DNA of 64,000 nt from an uncultured Clostridia bacterium. GTDB taxonomy: Bacteria; Bacillota; Clostridia; Peptostreptococcales; Anaerovoracaceae. A program made the position numbers and the translations under genes. Below the pieces are notes generated by a model that was not told the origin of the DNA, made no database searches, and saw only the letters and a list, made by a program, of their open reading frames with translations. The number at the start of each line of letters is the position of its first letter. Within the stretch, counting starts at the first letter, position 1. This document shows positions 9,769 to 18,611 of the stretch, in pieces. The DNA lies in NCBI GenBank assembly GCA_934271235.1, contig CAKQQT010000005.1:1-64000 (forward strand), given 5' to 3'.

Positions 9769-10428
9769 TCACAAGTTCTTTAGGAAACTCCGGCGGTGGA
9801 TCGGCGTCATACCCTGTGCATGCAGCCCCTCGTAATGTGCCTTGGTTCCGTATCCCTTGTTTTTTTCAAATCCGTAGCCCGGATAAACGCGGTCATATTC
9901 GACCATCATCCGGTCTCTGGTCACTTTGGCGATGATCGAGGCAGCCGCGATGGACAGGCTCGCCGCGTCTCCCTTAACGATCCCGGTCTGCGGGACGGTG
10001 ACAGTCTTTAGCGTCAGCGCGTCGATCAGAAGATGCTGCAGATGCGCGCCTCGCTTTTCGCAGAGCATGCGGTCGGCGTTCCGGACGGCTTCTGCCATTG
10101 CTTCCTTTGTCGCTTCGAGGATGTTGATCTCGTCGATGACACGGTTATCCCGGATGCCGATGCCCCAAGCGGTCGCCTGCGCGAGGATCTCATCATAGAG
10201 GGCTTCCCGCTTTTTTTCGGAAAGTTTTTTTGAGTCGTCTACGCCCAAAACGCTGAAATCTTCCGGCAGGATCACGCAGGCCGTGACGACCGGTCCCGCC
10301 AGCGGTCCTCTGCCGACTTCATCGACACCGCCGATATATTGTATGCCCTCGCTCCGAAGTTTTCGCTCATAGATCTGCATCGTCTGCAGTTTTTCTTCCA
10401 GCATCCGCTGTCGTTCCTGTTTTGTCAT
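9769..10428 (-). CDS. rnhB: Ribonuclease HII
   Basis: RnhB removes ribonucleotides misincorporated in DNA and degrades RNA in RNA/DNA hybrids. The 219-residue protein carries the [15 protein letters not shown] motif, giving the catalytic pair D36-E37, and D136 in LLIDALTL. Its start overlaps the stop of ylqF by ATGA, so the two are translationally coupled, as in many Bacillota. Confidence 0.95.
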   Translation of the reverse strand: MTKQERQRMLEEKLQTMQIYERKLRSEGIQYIGGVDEVGRGPLAGPVVTACVILPEDFSVLGVDDSKKLSEKKREALYDEILAQATAWGIGIRDNRVIDEINILEATKEAMAEAVRNADRMLCEKRGAHLQHLLIDALTLKTVTVPQTGIVKGDAASLSIAAASIIAKVTRDRMMVEYDRVYPGYGFEKNKGYGTKAHYEGLHAQGMTPIHRRSFLKNL

Positions 10429-11267
10429 AGTCTGATCTGCTCCAGTGTAATGTTCCCGATCCTGCCGCTGCGGAATTCGTCCAGCAGCGTGCGTGCGCAG
10501 CGTTCGTAGTCGATGCGCTTGCCCGGCAGGATGAACCCCCGTTTGACTGCGATATTCTCCATGTTGACGAGCGCGTCCTCGTCGAGTTCTTCCAGCTTAT
10601 AGCGTTCCATGAGCAGCCCCGGATAATCCTGCTGCAGGACTTTGATGAGTTCCAGAGCCAAGCCGGCGGTATCGAGGATTTCATCCTTGATGGAACCGCA
10701 AAACGCCAGGTTCAGTCCGACTTTTGGGTCTTCAAACTTCGGCCACAGGATGCCCGGCGTGTCCAAAAGCTGCATGCCGTTTTCGAGTCCCAGCCATTGC
10801 TTGCCCTTGGTCACGCCCGGCCGATCGCCGGTCTTGGCGCTCTTCTTGCCGGTCATGCGGTTGATGAGGGAAGATTTGCCGACATTCGGCACGCCGACGA
10901 TCATCATGCGCAGAGATTTTTTGCGGATCTGGCCCTCGTTTTTTTCGTCCTGCAGGCGGTTGAGCACTTTATAAAGCTGTCCTACGCCGGTGCCGGTCAT
11001 GCAGTTCATAGCCAGTACGAGATTTCCCTGTTTTTTAAAATAGTCCGCCCACGCCTCGTTGGCTTTGTGGTCGGAAAGATCGCTTTTGTTGAGCACGATC
11101 AGCCGCTTCTTGTTTTTGACCAGCTCGTCAATGATGGGATTGCGGCTGGAAACGGGGATCCTGGCGTCGATGACCTCGATCACGATGTCCACCATTTTCA
11201 GATTTTCCGCGATCAGCTCCCGCGTCTTTTTCATATGCCCCGGATACCAGTTGATATTTTCGATCAT
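10425..11267 (-). CDS. ylqF: Ribosome biogenesis GTPase YlqF/RbgA
   Basis: This is a circularly permuted GTPase needed for late assembly of the 50S subunit. The permutation is visible: G4 NKSD (60-63) comes before the P-loop GVPNVGKSS (125-133) and the DTPG box (169-172). The N-terminal [10 protein letters not shown] signature is intact. The 280-residue length is typical. It is transcribed after rplS, though a terminator separates the two, and is coupled to rnhB downstream. The rplS-ylqF-rnhB order is a common Gram-positive arrangement. Confidence 0.95.
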   Translation of the reverse strand: MIENINWYPGHMKKTRELIAENLKMVDIVIEVIDARIPVSSRNPIIDELVKNKKRLIVLNKSDLSDHKANEAWADYFKKQGNLVLAMNCMTGTGVGQLYKVLNRLQDEKNEGQIRKKSLRMMIVGVPNVGKSSLINRMTGKKSAKTGDRPGVTKGKQWLGLENGMQLLDTPGILWPKFEDPKVGLNLAFCGSIKDEILDTAGLALELIKVLQQDYPGLLMERYKLEELDEDALVNMENIAVKRGFILPGKRIDYERCARTLLDEFRSGRIGNITLEQIRL

Positions 11268-11310
11268 GTTTCGCCCTCCTTTCCTTGCGCTGCTTTAGTC
11301 CGACAGTATA

Positions 11311-11336
11311 AAAAAGGGGAATCTTCGCGATTCCCC
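11311..11336 (-). terminator. Terminator/attenuator after rplS
   Basis: GGGGAATC pairs with GATTCCCC around a GCGAA loop and is followed by TTTTTT on the minus strand. It separates rplS from ylqF and would let rplS be expressed at a higher level. Confidence 0.85.
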
Positions 11337-11344
11337 ATCGTAAA

Positions 11345-11686
11345 CTAGTCTCTAGTTTTGATCTTAGCAGCCTTACCTGTTCTTTCACGCATGTAGTTGA
11401 GTTTTGCTCTTCTTACAGCGCCTCTTCTGGTCACTTCGATCTTTTCGATCTTCGGTGAATGCAGCGGGAATGTCTTTTCCACGCCGACGCCGGAAGAAAT
11501 CTTACGAACGGTGAAAGTTTCGCTGATGCCGCCATTCTGTCTCTTCAGGACAAAGCCTTCGAAGACCTGAATTCTTTCTCTGTTTCCTTCTTTAATCTTA
11601 ATGTGGACCTTTACGGTGTCTCCCACATTAAAAGCAGGGATCTCAGTTTTTTCGTATTCCTGAGTGATTGATTTCATGAAATCCAT
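11345..11686 (-). CDS. rplS: Ribosomal protein L19
   Basis: L19 sits at the 30S-50S interface. The 113-residue protein shows [18 protein letters not shown] near the N-terminus, [12 protein letters not shown], and [20 protein letters not shown]. The longer open frame upstream is not used: the ATG at 11684-11686 follows GGAGGAAACAAA, a strong ribosome-binding site, and matches the usual L19 length. It has its own promoter and a leader of about 90 nt. Confidence 0.97.
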   Translation of the reverse strand: MDFMKSITQEYEKTEIPAFNVGDTVKVHIKIKEGNRERIQVFEGFVLKRQNGGISETFTVRKISSGVGVEKTFPLHSPKIEKIEVTRRGAVRRAKLNYMRERTGKAAKIKTRD

Positions 11687-11811
11687 TTTGTTTCCTCCTT
11701 CCCTCCAAGACGTTCGTGGCTCCGCCGCGTTCCGTGACACGACGCGAGAGTTTCCCAGAGGACCGCCCGTAATAACTGTTATATTTTAGCACGTTTTGCT
11801 TGGACATGCAA
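11687..11811 (-). promoter_or_regulatory. rplS promoter and roughly 90-nt leader (candidate L19 leader)
   Basis: TTGCAT (11806-11811) and TAAAAT (11783-11788) are separated by exactly 17 bases on the minus strand. Transcription from about 11776 would give a GC-rich leader that can fold on itself (GCGGTCC, CTCGCGTCGTG, CACGGAACGCGGCG, CCACGAACG). Autoregulatory L19 leaders are known in Bacillota, but I could not confirm this one matches the known consensus. Confidence 0.55.
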
Positions 11812-11872
11812 GCATTTTTTTGCTTTTTTACAACTGTTTTTACAACTGTTTTTCTTGCAGAAATTGTCTGCG

Positions 11873-12490
11873 CTATCCGATGCGGACGGCTTTCGCGACC
11901 ACCTTGGAAACCGTACCGGCAACGATGCAGTTCACGATCGCTTCGACCAGACCGTTCATTCCGACAAAGGCAATGAAGAACGCCCACAGGTTGTCTGTCG
12001 GCATAGACCATCCGTTCATCGTGGAAAGGAAGGTATCGCTTGTCCAAAAGAATACCACGATGCAGAGGATGAAGAAGATCGTGTTCAGCAGCGCGGTAGT
12101 CAGGGACGCAATAAAATAAGACGCTGCCGGCATCTTCCCGTTCTTGTGCAGGGCCTGAAATACCAGACCGGACAGCCAGCCGCACAGGACACGCGGGATC
12201 ATGCAGGTCAGGAACGTGCAGATCGGGTTGATGCTCAGAAGCAGCGCGCCGAACGCGGAAGCACCGAAGCACTGGATGAAGCTGGTCACGCCGAAGATAC
12301 CGCCCAGGATCGCTCCGCTTACAGGTCCCAGAAGGATCGCGCCGATGGCGACCGGCAGGACCATGAACGTGATCTCGATCACGCCGACTTTGAGATAGCC
12401 GAGCGGCGTGTAGGCAAAGATGAGCATGATCGCGACAAGTATGGCCAGTTGTACCATCTTTTGTGTACGCAAGTTAAGATTTTTTTCCAT
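11873..12490 (-). CDS. ECF transporter substrate-binding (S) component, probably pantothenate
   Basis: This 205-residue, very hydrophobic protein has about six membrane segments and the S-component pattern TQKMVQLAILVAIMLIFAYT followed by glycine-rich helices (GAILLGPVSGAILGGIFG). S components bind a vitamin and dock on the shared EcfAA'T energising module, which is encoded elsewhere. It lies just downstream of coaX on the same strand, so pantothenate uptake feeding CoA synthesis is the best guess (PanT-like). Folate, riboflavin or another vitamin cannot be excluded from sequence alone. Confidence 0.75.
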   Translation of the reverse strand: MEKNLNLRTQKMVQLAILVAIMLIFAYTPLGYLKVGVIEITFMVLPVAIGAILLGPVSGAILGGIFGVTSFIQCFGASAFGALLLSINPICTFLTCMIPRVLCGWLSGLVFQALHKNGKMPAASYFIASLTTALLNTIFFILCIVVFFWTSDTFLSTMNGWSMPTDNLWAFFIAFVGMNGLVEAIVNCIVAGTVSKVVAKAVRIG

Positions 12491-12593
12491 TTGAAAACTC
12501 CTTTTCTGCTGTCGCCCCGCCTCCGCGGGTGCAACGCGTTGTATATATTTCTGAACCGCCTGACCGGCTTGCTCTTTTGCCGATCCGGCAGGA

Positions 12594-13373
12594 TCATTTG
12601 AGGTTCGTGTTTTTCCGATAAAGGATCCGAAGTCCTTCCAAGGTCAGATCCGGAACGTATTCGATCTTCTGACTGCACAGCGGCAGCACGGTTTCGGCAA
12701 GTCCGCCGGTCGCGAAAATACGGATCTTTTCCGCTTTGAGCTCGGCGCGGATCTTCTCGGAAAATCCGTCGATCATCAGGGCCTGTCCCTGAATGACGCC
12801 GGAGTTCATGGAATCCCGGCTATTTTTGCCGATGACATGTTTCGGCATGGAAATGGACACATCCGGCAGCTCCGCGGTCTGTGAAGCGAGCGCATCCAGC
12901 GAGACTCGCACGCCCGGCGCGATGATCACGCCTTCCAGCGCGCCGCCGCTCGAGATCGCGGTAAAGGTCGTCGCGGTCCCGACGTCGATGATGATCATCG
13001 GCGGCTTGGCAAGGCTCATCGCCGCTGCCGCGTTGGCTACGATATCGGCGCCCAGTTCGGTCTGACTGTCGATGCGGATATTGAGCCCGGTCTTGATGCC
13101 CGGTCCGACTTCCAGCGGACGGATAGCAAAGAGCTTTTGGATCGCAACCGAGACCTGCACGGTCAGTGACGGCACGACCGAAGCGATCATGCAGTCGGTG
13201 ATCTGTTCTTTCTCGATCCTGTGCAGGGAAAGAATGCCCTCTAAGGCGATGGCATATTCGTCTGCGTACTTGCTTCTGTCCGCAGAGATCTTACTTGTCA
13301 TCCGCAGTCTGTTCTCTTCATCAAAAACACCGAAATCAACGCTCGAATTTCCGATATCCACTGTCAGCAGCAT
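12594..13373 (-). CDS. coaX: Type III pantothenate kinase
   Basis: CoaX phosphorylates pantothenate, the first step of coenzyme A synthesis, and is not feedback-inhibited by CoA. The 259-residue protein starts with the acetate-kinase/Hsp70-type phosphate motif LLTVDIGNSSVDFGVFD. It also carries GPGIKTGLNIRIDSQTELGAD and IIDVGTATTFTAIS, both hallmark CoaX motifs. It precedes the vitamin S component on the same strand. Confidence 0.95.
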   Translation of the reverse strand: MLLTVDIGNSSVDFGVFDEENRLRMTSKISADRSKYADEYAIALEGILSLHRIEKEQITDCMIASVVPSLTVQVSVAIQKLFAIRPLEVGPGIKTGLNIRIDSQTELGADIVANAAAAMSLAKPPMIIIDVGTATTFTAISSGGALEGVIIAPGVRVSLDALASQTAELPDVSISMPKHVIGKNSRDSMNSGVIQGQALMIDGFSEKIRAELKAEKIRIFATGGLAETVLPLCSQKIEYVPDLTLEGLRILYRKNTNLK

Positions 13374-13395
13374 CTGCCTCGCACCTCCTTACCCT

Positions 13396-14274
13396 TTATG
13401 CCCGCGGATGCGTTCTGTCATAAACATCCTTGATGCGGTTTTTCACGACGGCCAGATAGGCCTGTGTCGCGGAAATATCTTCATGCCCCATCAGTTCCTG
13501 CAGGGATTTGATGTCCGCCCCGTTCTGCAGCATGTGAACGGCAAAGGAATTGCGGATCACCTGCGGCGTCAGCGGGATCGCGAGCTGTGCCTGCTCGCCG
13601 TATTCTTTCAGGATTTTCCAAAGTCCCTGACGGGTAAACGGTTTTCCTGCGTAATTCAGGAAGAGTACCTCGGTCTCCTGCTCTCTGCGCAGAAGGTCCC
13701 GCGCCTGCGCTGCGTAGGCTTCCATCGCGTTCCGGCACGGTCTGCCGATCGGAATGATCCGCGCGGTGCCGTGCGTGCCCGCGCATTTGACGAATCCCAT
13801 ACGGATGTTGACATCTTCGGTCTGCATCTCGATCAATTCGCTGGCACGGATCCCGGTCGCATACAAGAGTTCCAGCATCGCCCGGTCCCTTTTGCCTTTT
13901 ACCGTGTCGTCGGGAAGCTCCAGCAGCCGCTCGATCTCTTCGGTGGAAAGGTACTGGATGTCCTTTTTTTCGACTTTCGGCGATTTGATCGCTTCGGTCG
14001 GGTTGTCCTTGAGAACGCCTTTTTTGACCAGATATTGGTAAAAAGTCCGGATCGACGCCAGCTTGCGATTGACGGTGGACTTGGATCGTCCGCCGGTCTT
14101 CAGTTCCATCAGGTACGCCAGGATATCGGTACTGCTGACCTCCTGCAGATCGGTGATCCCGCGGGCTGCCGCGAAATTCGAAAAATGCCGGATATCGCGC
14201 AGATAAGCCTGACTGGTGTTCTCCGCCATCTTTTTTTCAGTTGTCAGATATACGGCATACGCTTCCGGGATCAT
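13396..14274 (-). CDS. XerD-like tyrosine recombinase lacking two catalytic residues
   Basis: The protein (292 residues from the ATG at 14272-14274, which follows GAGAGG; an upstream TTG has no ribosome-binding site) has the SAM-like N-terminal DNA-binding domain and the tyrosine-recombinase catalytic domain. Arg in ATGIRASEL, Arg in QVIRNSF, His in LMGHEDIS and the nucleophile Tyr in TQAYLAV are present. The beta-hairpin lysine (GKGxKER in relatives) is GTHGTAR here, and the first His of HxxR is Gln (PQVIR). XerD resolves chromosome dimers at dif. The place between coaX and spoIIM/nudF matches the standard xerD locus. Whether this protein is active is doubtful. Confidence 0.85.
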   Translation of the reverse strand: MIPEAYAVYLTTEKKMAENTSQAYLRDIRHFSNFAAARGITDLQEVSSTDILAYLMELKTGGRSKSTVNRKLASIRTFYQYLVKKGVLKDNPTEAIKSPKVEKKDIQYLSTEEIERLLELPDDTVKGKRDRAMLELLYATGIRASELIEMQTEDVNIRMGFVKCAGTHGTARIIPIGRPCRNAMEAYAAQARDLLRREQETEVLFLNYAGKPFTRQGLWKILKEYGEQAQLAIPLTPQVIRNSFAVHMLQNGADIKSLQELMGHEDISATQAYLAVVKNRIKDVYDRTHPRA

Positions 14275-14468
14275 GCGTTTTTCCTCTCGACTTCTTTCTT
14301 GTTCTTTCGGTTCCCGTAAGGTCTTTCCCAAGGCCTGTACGAGCTATTCAAGTATAATCCCCCCGCGCAAAAATTTCAATCCTTTTTTTCGGCAAGTTCA
14401 GAGATCTTCCTGCATAAGCTGTTATGAAATATTTTTTCGGACGATCTCACACAGACAAGGGGTATACG

Positions 14469-15056
14469 ATGATGGAAAACAAACTGCGGCTTTTTTTGTT
14501 TTTTCTCTTTTTACTTGCGGTCGGCATCTGCAGCGGCGCTTTTTTTGAAGTCTTTCTGAGCGGAAGCGTAAAAGATCGGCTCTCCGGCATGCTGGGAAGT
14601 TTTTTGCTCGCGGACGCGGAAAGCGCAGGTTCGTTTGCCGCTTGTTTTTGGTACGCCTGCCGTCGTGAACTGCTCGCTTGGGTTTTGTGTACGGTTTCTC
14701 CGTTGTTTCTTCCGCTCCTGCTTTTGCTGCCGCTTTTCGTGCTGGCGAAAGGGTTTGCGGTCGGCTTCGCGGCCGCGATGATACTGGAATCGCTCGGACT
14801 GCGCGGTGTCACGGGGATCGCGCTCACACTGCTGCCGCAAAATCTGCTGCAGATGCCGCTTCTCTGCCTGCTTGCCGCGGTCGCTTGCGATATCGGCCTG
14901 CTTACGATAAAAGAAAGGTCCGGCAGCCTGCGCGCGGGGGCGCGCCGCTGCCGGACCGGATCTCCGCAGAGTACCGGACGGTATCTGCTCTTTTCGTTCT
15001 GCGGTCTGCTTATTTTTGTTTTTTCCTGGCTTCTGGAAGCTTTCCTTGCTGCATGA
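14469..15056 (+). CDS. spoIIM: Stage II sporulation protein M-like membrane protein
   Basis: This 195-residue membrane protein has an N-terminal helix after MMENKLRL, a run of hydrophobic segments in the middle (LLAWVLCTVSPLFLPLLLLL and following) and a C-terminal helix. Length, topology and the neighbourhood (xerD on one side, nudF on the other, as in Bacillus) identify SpoIIM, part of the DMP complex that drives peptidoglycan remodelling during engulfment. The start at 14469 follows AAGGGG. Its last 47 bases overlap the convergent NUDIX gene. Sequence identity to SpoIIM is modest, so context carries much of the call. Confidence 0.75.
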   Translation: MMENKLRLFLFFLFLLAVGICSGAFFEVFLSGSVKDRLSGMLGSFLLADAESAGSFAACFWYACRRELLAWVLCTVSPLFLPLLLLLPLFVLAKGFAVGFAAAMILESLGLRGVTGIALTLLPQNLLQMPLLCLLAAVACDIGLLTIKERSGSLRAGARRCRTGSPQSTGRYLLFSFCGLLIFVFSWLLEAFLAA

Positions 15057-15576
15057 GCTCCCGCACCATCATGATCGCAATGATCGTCTTGGCGTCATGG
15101 ATCTCACCGCGCATGACCATGTGGTGCAGCACTTCCACCGGATATTCTTCGATATCGATGGCTTCGTTTTCATCGAAATTTGTCTCACCCGGCGTCAGGT
15201 CGGTGCATAAATACAAATAAAGTACTTCCTCCGCGTAGCCGACGGACGGATAGAAATCCGTAAGTGGTGTGACATGGCGCGCATGGTAGCCGGTTTCCTC
15301 CGCAAGCTCTCGTCTTGCGGTCTCCTCCGGTTTTTCGCCCGGATCGATCTTTCCTGCCGGGACCTCGAGCATCACGCGTTCCGCCGGTTTGCGGAACTGT
15401 CTGACCATGACCATCTTGCCCTCGTCCGTGACGGCCGCCAGCACGGCGCCGCCGTTGTGCTCGACGATCTCCCGATAAGAGGTCCCGTGCAGGACGGTCA
15501 CCTTGTCTCTGCGCAGATTGATGATAGCGCCCTCATAAATGCGTTCACTTTTTAATGTCTTTTCTTCAAATATCAT
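15010..15576 (-). CDS. nudF: ADP-ribose pyrophosphatase (NUDIX hydrolase)
   Basis: The 188-residue enzyme has a perfect Nudix box, GKIDPGEKPEETARRELAEE plus TGY, and the ADPRase-type N-terminus FEEKTLKSERIYEGAIINLRRD. It hydrolyses ADP-ribose to AMP and ribose 5-phosphate. The ATG at 15574-15576 fits the family start; the longer open frame upstream encodes unrelated basic residues. It ends inside the 3' end of spoIIM. Confidence 0.92.
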   Translation of the reverse strand: MIFEEKTLKSERIYEGAIINLRRDKVTVLHGTSYREIVEHNGGAVLAAVTDEGKMVMVRQFRKPAERVMLEVPAGKIDPGEKPEETARRELAEETGYHARHVTPLTDFYPSVGYAEEVLYLYLCTDLTPGETNFDENEAIDIEEYPVEVLHHMVMRGEIHDAKTIIAIMMVRELMQQGKLPEARKKQK

Positions 15577-15650
15577 CGCTTCTGTCTCCTGTCTCCGCTG
15601 CCTTTGCTGCCGCGGGGCCGTCCAAAGTCCTTGCACAAGGCGCGGCATGT

Positions 15651-16505
15651 CTATACATAATGATGTTCTTCGAGATAGTCCTGGATCTTGCTGCGTGTTT
15701 TCATCACAGATCTGCCGGGTTCTCTGGAATGCACGCCTCTGGCAACGGCGCCGCTTCCGCATACAAAGCAGGCGATCGCCTTGCTGTAGGTTTCATGTTT
15801 GTTTTTCATCCTGCGCAGATATTTGGCCGCGATCTCGATGCTGATATCGGCTTGATACAGGTCGGAAGTTTTATAGCCATGCGCTTTCGCGAAAGATGCG
15901 GAACACTGCATGATGCCCTTGTATCCGTATCGGCTGGTGGCTTTCGAACGGAAATTGCTTTCTCTCTGTGCCAGTGCCATCAGCACTTTCGGATCGATGT
16001 TGTTTTTCTTTCCGGACTGGATAAAATATCCTGCCAAGGTGATCGACCATTTTTTTCCGATCTTCGGATTGCGGCTGCGGATGTACGCGGCAAGTCCTTT
16101 CTGATATTTGGACACGGTTTTCGTTTTGACCGTGGTCTTAGTATCCGTGTCTTTGTTATCGCCTGCGGCGTCCGCATCGCTGTCTGTGTCTGCCGCTGCG
16201 CTGCCGTCAGCATCCTTGCCGGCGGAGTCTGCTTCGGTGTCGCCGGCTGCGTCTTTGCCATCGGGATCCGTGTTCGCGTCTGCACCTGTATTTGCATTGC
16301 CTGCGGCATCCGTATCGGAAGCGGAAGTGCCGCCTGTGCTTTCTGTGCTCCCTGTATTCTCGGTTCCGTTTTGGTCTGCGGTCTGTGCCGCGTTCTGTTC
16401 TGTATGGATGTCTCCTGCTGCAGTGTTCTCCGCCGCGCTCGCAAAAGCCGCGCTGCTAAAAACCAATGACAGCGTCAGGAGCATCGTCACGATTTTTTTC
16501 ATCAT
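15651..16505 (-). CDS. Secreted lytic transglycosylase-like (SLT) protein with acidic linker
   Basis: A signal peptide (about 1-26, ASA-AEN) is followed by a low-complexity linker of about 100 residues made almost only of Ala, Asp, Gly, Thr, Ser and Asn. The C-terminal half is a goose-lysozyme/SLT domain: LMALAQRESNFRSKA holds the catalytic Glu, and then GYKGIMQCSASFAKAHGY and a YSKAIACFVCGSG segment. Such enzymes cleave peptidoglycan glycan strands. The linker probably spans the wall. It is a single gene between nudF and spoVS. Confidence 0.88.
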   Translation of the reverse strand: MMKKIVTMLLTLSLVFSSAAFASAAENTAAGDIHTEQNAAQTADQNGTENTGSTESTGGTSASDTDAAGNANTGADANTDPDGKDAAGDTEADSAGKDADGSAAADTDSDADAAGDNKDTDTKTTVKTKTVSKYQKGLAAYIRSRNPKIGKKWSITLAGYFIQSGKKNNIDPKVLMALAQRESNFRSKATSRYGYKGIMQCSASFAKAHGYKTSDLYQADISIEIAAKYLRRMKNKHETYSKAIACFVCGSGAVARGVHSREPGRSVMKTRSKIQDYLEEHHYV

Positions 16506-16583
16506 AATCCATTCCTTTCCGGCCTTTTTAAGGCCGCATACTTTTCTATTTTAACCGAAAACGTTCAAATTGTCCAGTTTTTG

Positions 16584-16623
16584 AAAAAAGCAGGCAGCTC
16601 CGCTGTCCGGATCTGCCTGCTTT
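16584..16623 (-). terminator. Intrinsic terminator after spoVS
   Basis: AAAGCAGGCAG pairs with CTGCCTGCTTT and is followed by a T-run on the minus strand. Confidence 0.85.
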
Positions 16624-16688
16624 CTGTCTGCCGCTGTGCGGCGAAATGCTCTCATTTCTTCGCGCCTGCGGGCTGCTCTCGTTTGTTT

Positions 16689-16949
16689 TTAGCGTGGTTC
16701 CACGATCAGTTTGATCGCGGTACGTTCTTCTCCCTCGATCTGAATATCGGTAAATGCGGGTACACAGACCAGATCGATGCCGCCCGGTGCCACAAAGCCT
16801 CTGGCAATGGCAACGGACTTGATCGCCTGATTCAGCGCGCCTGCGCCGATCGCCTGGATCTCTGCCCCGCCTTTCTCTCTCATAACGCCAGCAAGTGCGC
16901 CTGCTACAGAATTCGGATTTGATTTGGCTGATACTTTTAAAATTTCCAT
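16689..16949 (-). CDS. spoVS: Stage V sporulation protein S
   Basis: The 86-residue Alba-like protein is almost canonical SpoVS: MEILKVSAKSNPNSVAGALA at the start and GAGALNQAIKSVAIARGFVA in the middle. In Bacillus it acts in late sporulation and septation control. The start at 16949 follows AGGAGGAAC. A terminator lies downstream and a long AT-rich region upstream. Confidence 0.95.
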   Translation of the reverse strand: MEILKVSAKSNPNSVAGALAGVMREKGGAEIQAIGAGALNQAIKSVAIARGFVAPGGIDLVCVPAFTDIQIEGEERTAIKLIVEPR

Positions 16950-17140
16950 GATTGTTCCTCCTGATGATGGGTTCTTTTTTGCGTGGATAGAATACACACT
17001 GCCTGCTCCTTTCGCAGGACTGTCTCTATTATAAGGCATGTCCGCTCCCTTTTATCAAAGTTTTTTCCGACAAATTTCCCTACTTTTCGCACAACTTACA
17101 TCTTTTTTCACATTTTTTTCACATTTTTTTCAGAAAACAC

Positions 17141-17265
17141 TTGCAAAGTGCTTGAAAATTTTCTATAATAGCATTGTGGTTATCCCCCCTGATAACCTCA
17201 TAATCTCAAATCCAAAATACCCCTTTTGAACAAAGTCGACTGCTCCCCTGCAGTCGATTTTGTTT
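17141..17265 (+). ncRNA. Candidate small RNA with two C-rich hairpin loops (transcript about 17176-17265)
   Basis: TTGCAA (17141-17146) and TATAAT (17164-17169) are spaced by exactly 17 bases, a near-consensus promoter with no reading frame after it. The transcript would begin near 17176. It folds as GGTTATC-CCCCCT-GATAACC (17178-17197), passes through a linker containing ACCCCTTTT (17220-17228), and ends in a terminator stem TCGACTGC-TCCCCT-GCAGTCGA (17236-17257) followed by TTTTGTTTT. Both loops and the linker expose C-runs that could pair with GGAGG ribosome-binding sites, as in RsaE/RoxS-type sRNAs. Expression is not shown. Confidence 0.55.
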
Positions 17266-17348
17266 TGTGTTCACGATTTCTTTCCCTATGGACAGGACAC
17301 TGCTCCTGTGCTACATTATATAATACAGAAGCAGGAGGCTGATCTTTT

Positions 17349-18383
17349 ATGAAAGTTTACGAATACCATCATCAAGCGGAATATTTTTCATCCAAGATCC
17401 TGGAACGCTATTTTCCGGATATGCGTCTGGGCATTTTTGATATCGAGACGATGGGGCTTTCTCCCTCGCGCGCGGAATGTGTGCTGGCCGGGCTGATGAC
17501 GGTCTCACCGGACGGCAGCTGCACCATGCGGCAGTATTTCGCGGAATCGCTGCGGGAAGAAAAGCAGCTGCTCACCAAACTGTTTGCAGATCTGAACCGC
17601 TTTGAGTACATCCTGACCTATAACGGCAAGCATTTCGACCTGCCGTTTATCACCAAGCGCGCGGAACTGCTGGGACTTACGGATCACCGCGTTCGTCCGT
17701 ACAATCTGGACCTGTATCTCTGTCTAAACGGTCACAGCGAGATCCGCAATATCCTGCCGAGCCTCAAACAGAAAGCCGTGGAAGAATACATGGGTCTCGC
17801 TCCGCAGCGCGGCGATGAGATCTCCGGCAAGGAAAGCATCGCGCTTTACCGCGCTTTCGAAAAAGCGTTTGACGAAAACGAAAAAAAGGATCTTCAGCGC
17901 AAGATCCTCCTGCATAACCACGACGATATCCTGCAGCTGTATAAGATCCTTCCGGTCATCCTGCAGACGGATATCCACAAGGCGATGTACGCGCTGGGAT
18001 TTCCGGTTGCAGGTCAGAACGGCTGGCCGCAGCTGAATCTTTCGTTCTGTAAATGTGCCGACGGCGCGCTGCTGCTTTCCGGAACCTACAGCGGCGAAAC
18101 GTTCCTGTTCTCAGCCTATCCGGCTGATGATCGTCCGTATGACTGCCATTTTTACGCGGATGGCAGTTTTGAGTTTGCTCTGCCGCTTCAGCAATATAAA
18201 GGCAATGCCTTCTGCAATGTCAAAGCCTGCTTCGCCGATACCTCCTGTTTTGAAGAATATCCGGGGTTTGTCAACGGTTTTCTGGTCCTGACGCAGAACC
18301 AAAAGCCGAATTATCTGGAGATCAATATGCTCGCGCGGCGGATCTTGCAAAAGATGATGGAAGATTTCCCAAAAAACACTTGA
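17349..18383 (+). CDS. Ribonuclease H-like 3'-5' exonuclease domain protein (YprB family)
   Basis: The 344-residue protein begins with an RNase H-like exonuclease domain. D31 and E33 lie in FDIETMGL, D97 in TYNGKHFDLPF, D121 in PYNLDLYL, and D192 in HNHDDI, which together form a DEDD-type metal site. The C-terminal 130 residues have no clear family and are beta-rich. YprB-like proteins are common in Bacillota; their substrate is not well defined. A TATAAT box (17319-17324) lies just upstream, and the start follows GCAGGAGGC. Confidence 0.8.
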   Translation: MKVYEYHHQAEYFSSKILERYFPDMRLGIFDIETMGLSPSRAECVLAGLMTVSPDGSCTMRQYFAESLREEKQLLTKLFADLNRFEYILTYNGKHFDLPFITKRAELLGLTDHRVRPYNLDLYLCLNGHSEIRNILPSLKQKAVEEYMGLAPQRGDEISGKESIALYRAFEKAFDENEKKDLQRKILLHNHDDILQLYKILPVILQTDIHKAMYALGFPVAGQNGWPQLNLSFCKCADGALLLSGTYSGETFLFSAYPADDRPYDCHFYADGSFEFALPLQQYKGNAFCNVKACFADTSCFEEYPGFVNGFLVLTQNQKPNYLEINMLARRILQKMMEDFPKNT

Positions 18384-18421
18384 AAAGTATCTTCTTTTGT
18401 AGTATACTATTCAAGTAATGT

Positions 18422-18496
18422 GGCTCTATGGTCAAGCGGTTAAGACTCCGCCCTCTCACGGCGGCTACCCGGGTTCGAATCCCGGTAGAGTCACCA
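18422..18496 (+). tRNA. tRNA-Glu (anticodon CTC)
   Basis: A full cloverleaf is visible: acceptor GGCTCTA pairs with TAGAGTC, the anticodon arm is CCGCC-CTCTCAC-GGCGG with anticodon CTC, the T-arm is CCGGGTTCGAATCCCGG, and CCA is encoded. Confidence 0.95.
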
Positions 18497-18497
18497 C

Positions 18498-18533
18498 AAA
18501 AAGACATCTGTTTTTCGCAGATGTCTTTTTTTA
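18498..18533 (+). terminator. Terminator after tRNA-Glu
   Basis: AAGACATCTG pairs with CAGATGTCTT and is followed by TTTTT. Confidence 0.85.
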
Positions 18534-18611
18534 TGTTTTGCCGCCATTCGCAAGCCTCGCGTTTCGAAATTCATGTTCAAACGAGAAATTCACGTTATAG
18601 GCCGCGGTCCG

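Noticed and set aside
13396..14274. Phage integrase
   Set aside because: Length, sequence and the place beside spoIIM/nudF are those of XerD, and no phage genes or attachment site are near.
15555..16469. 304-codon plus-strand frame opposite the lytic transglycosylase
   Set aside because: It mirrors the low-complexity Ala/Asp/Thr linker, which keeps the other strand free of stops. No start signal.
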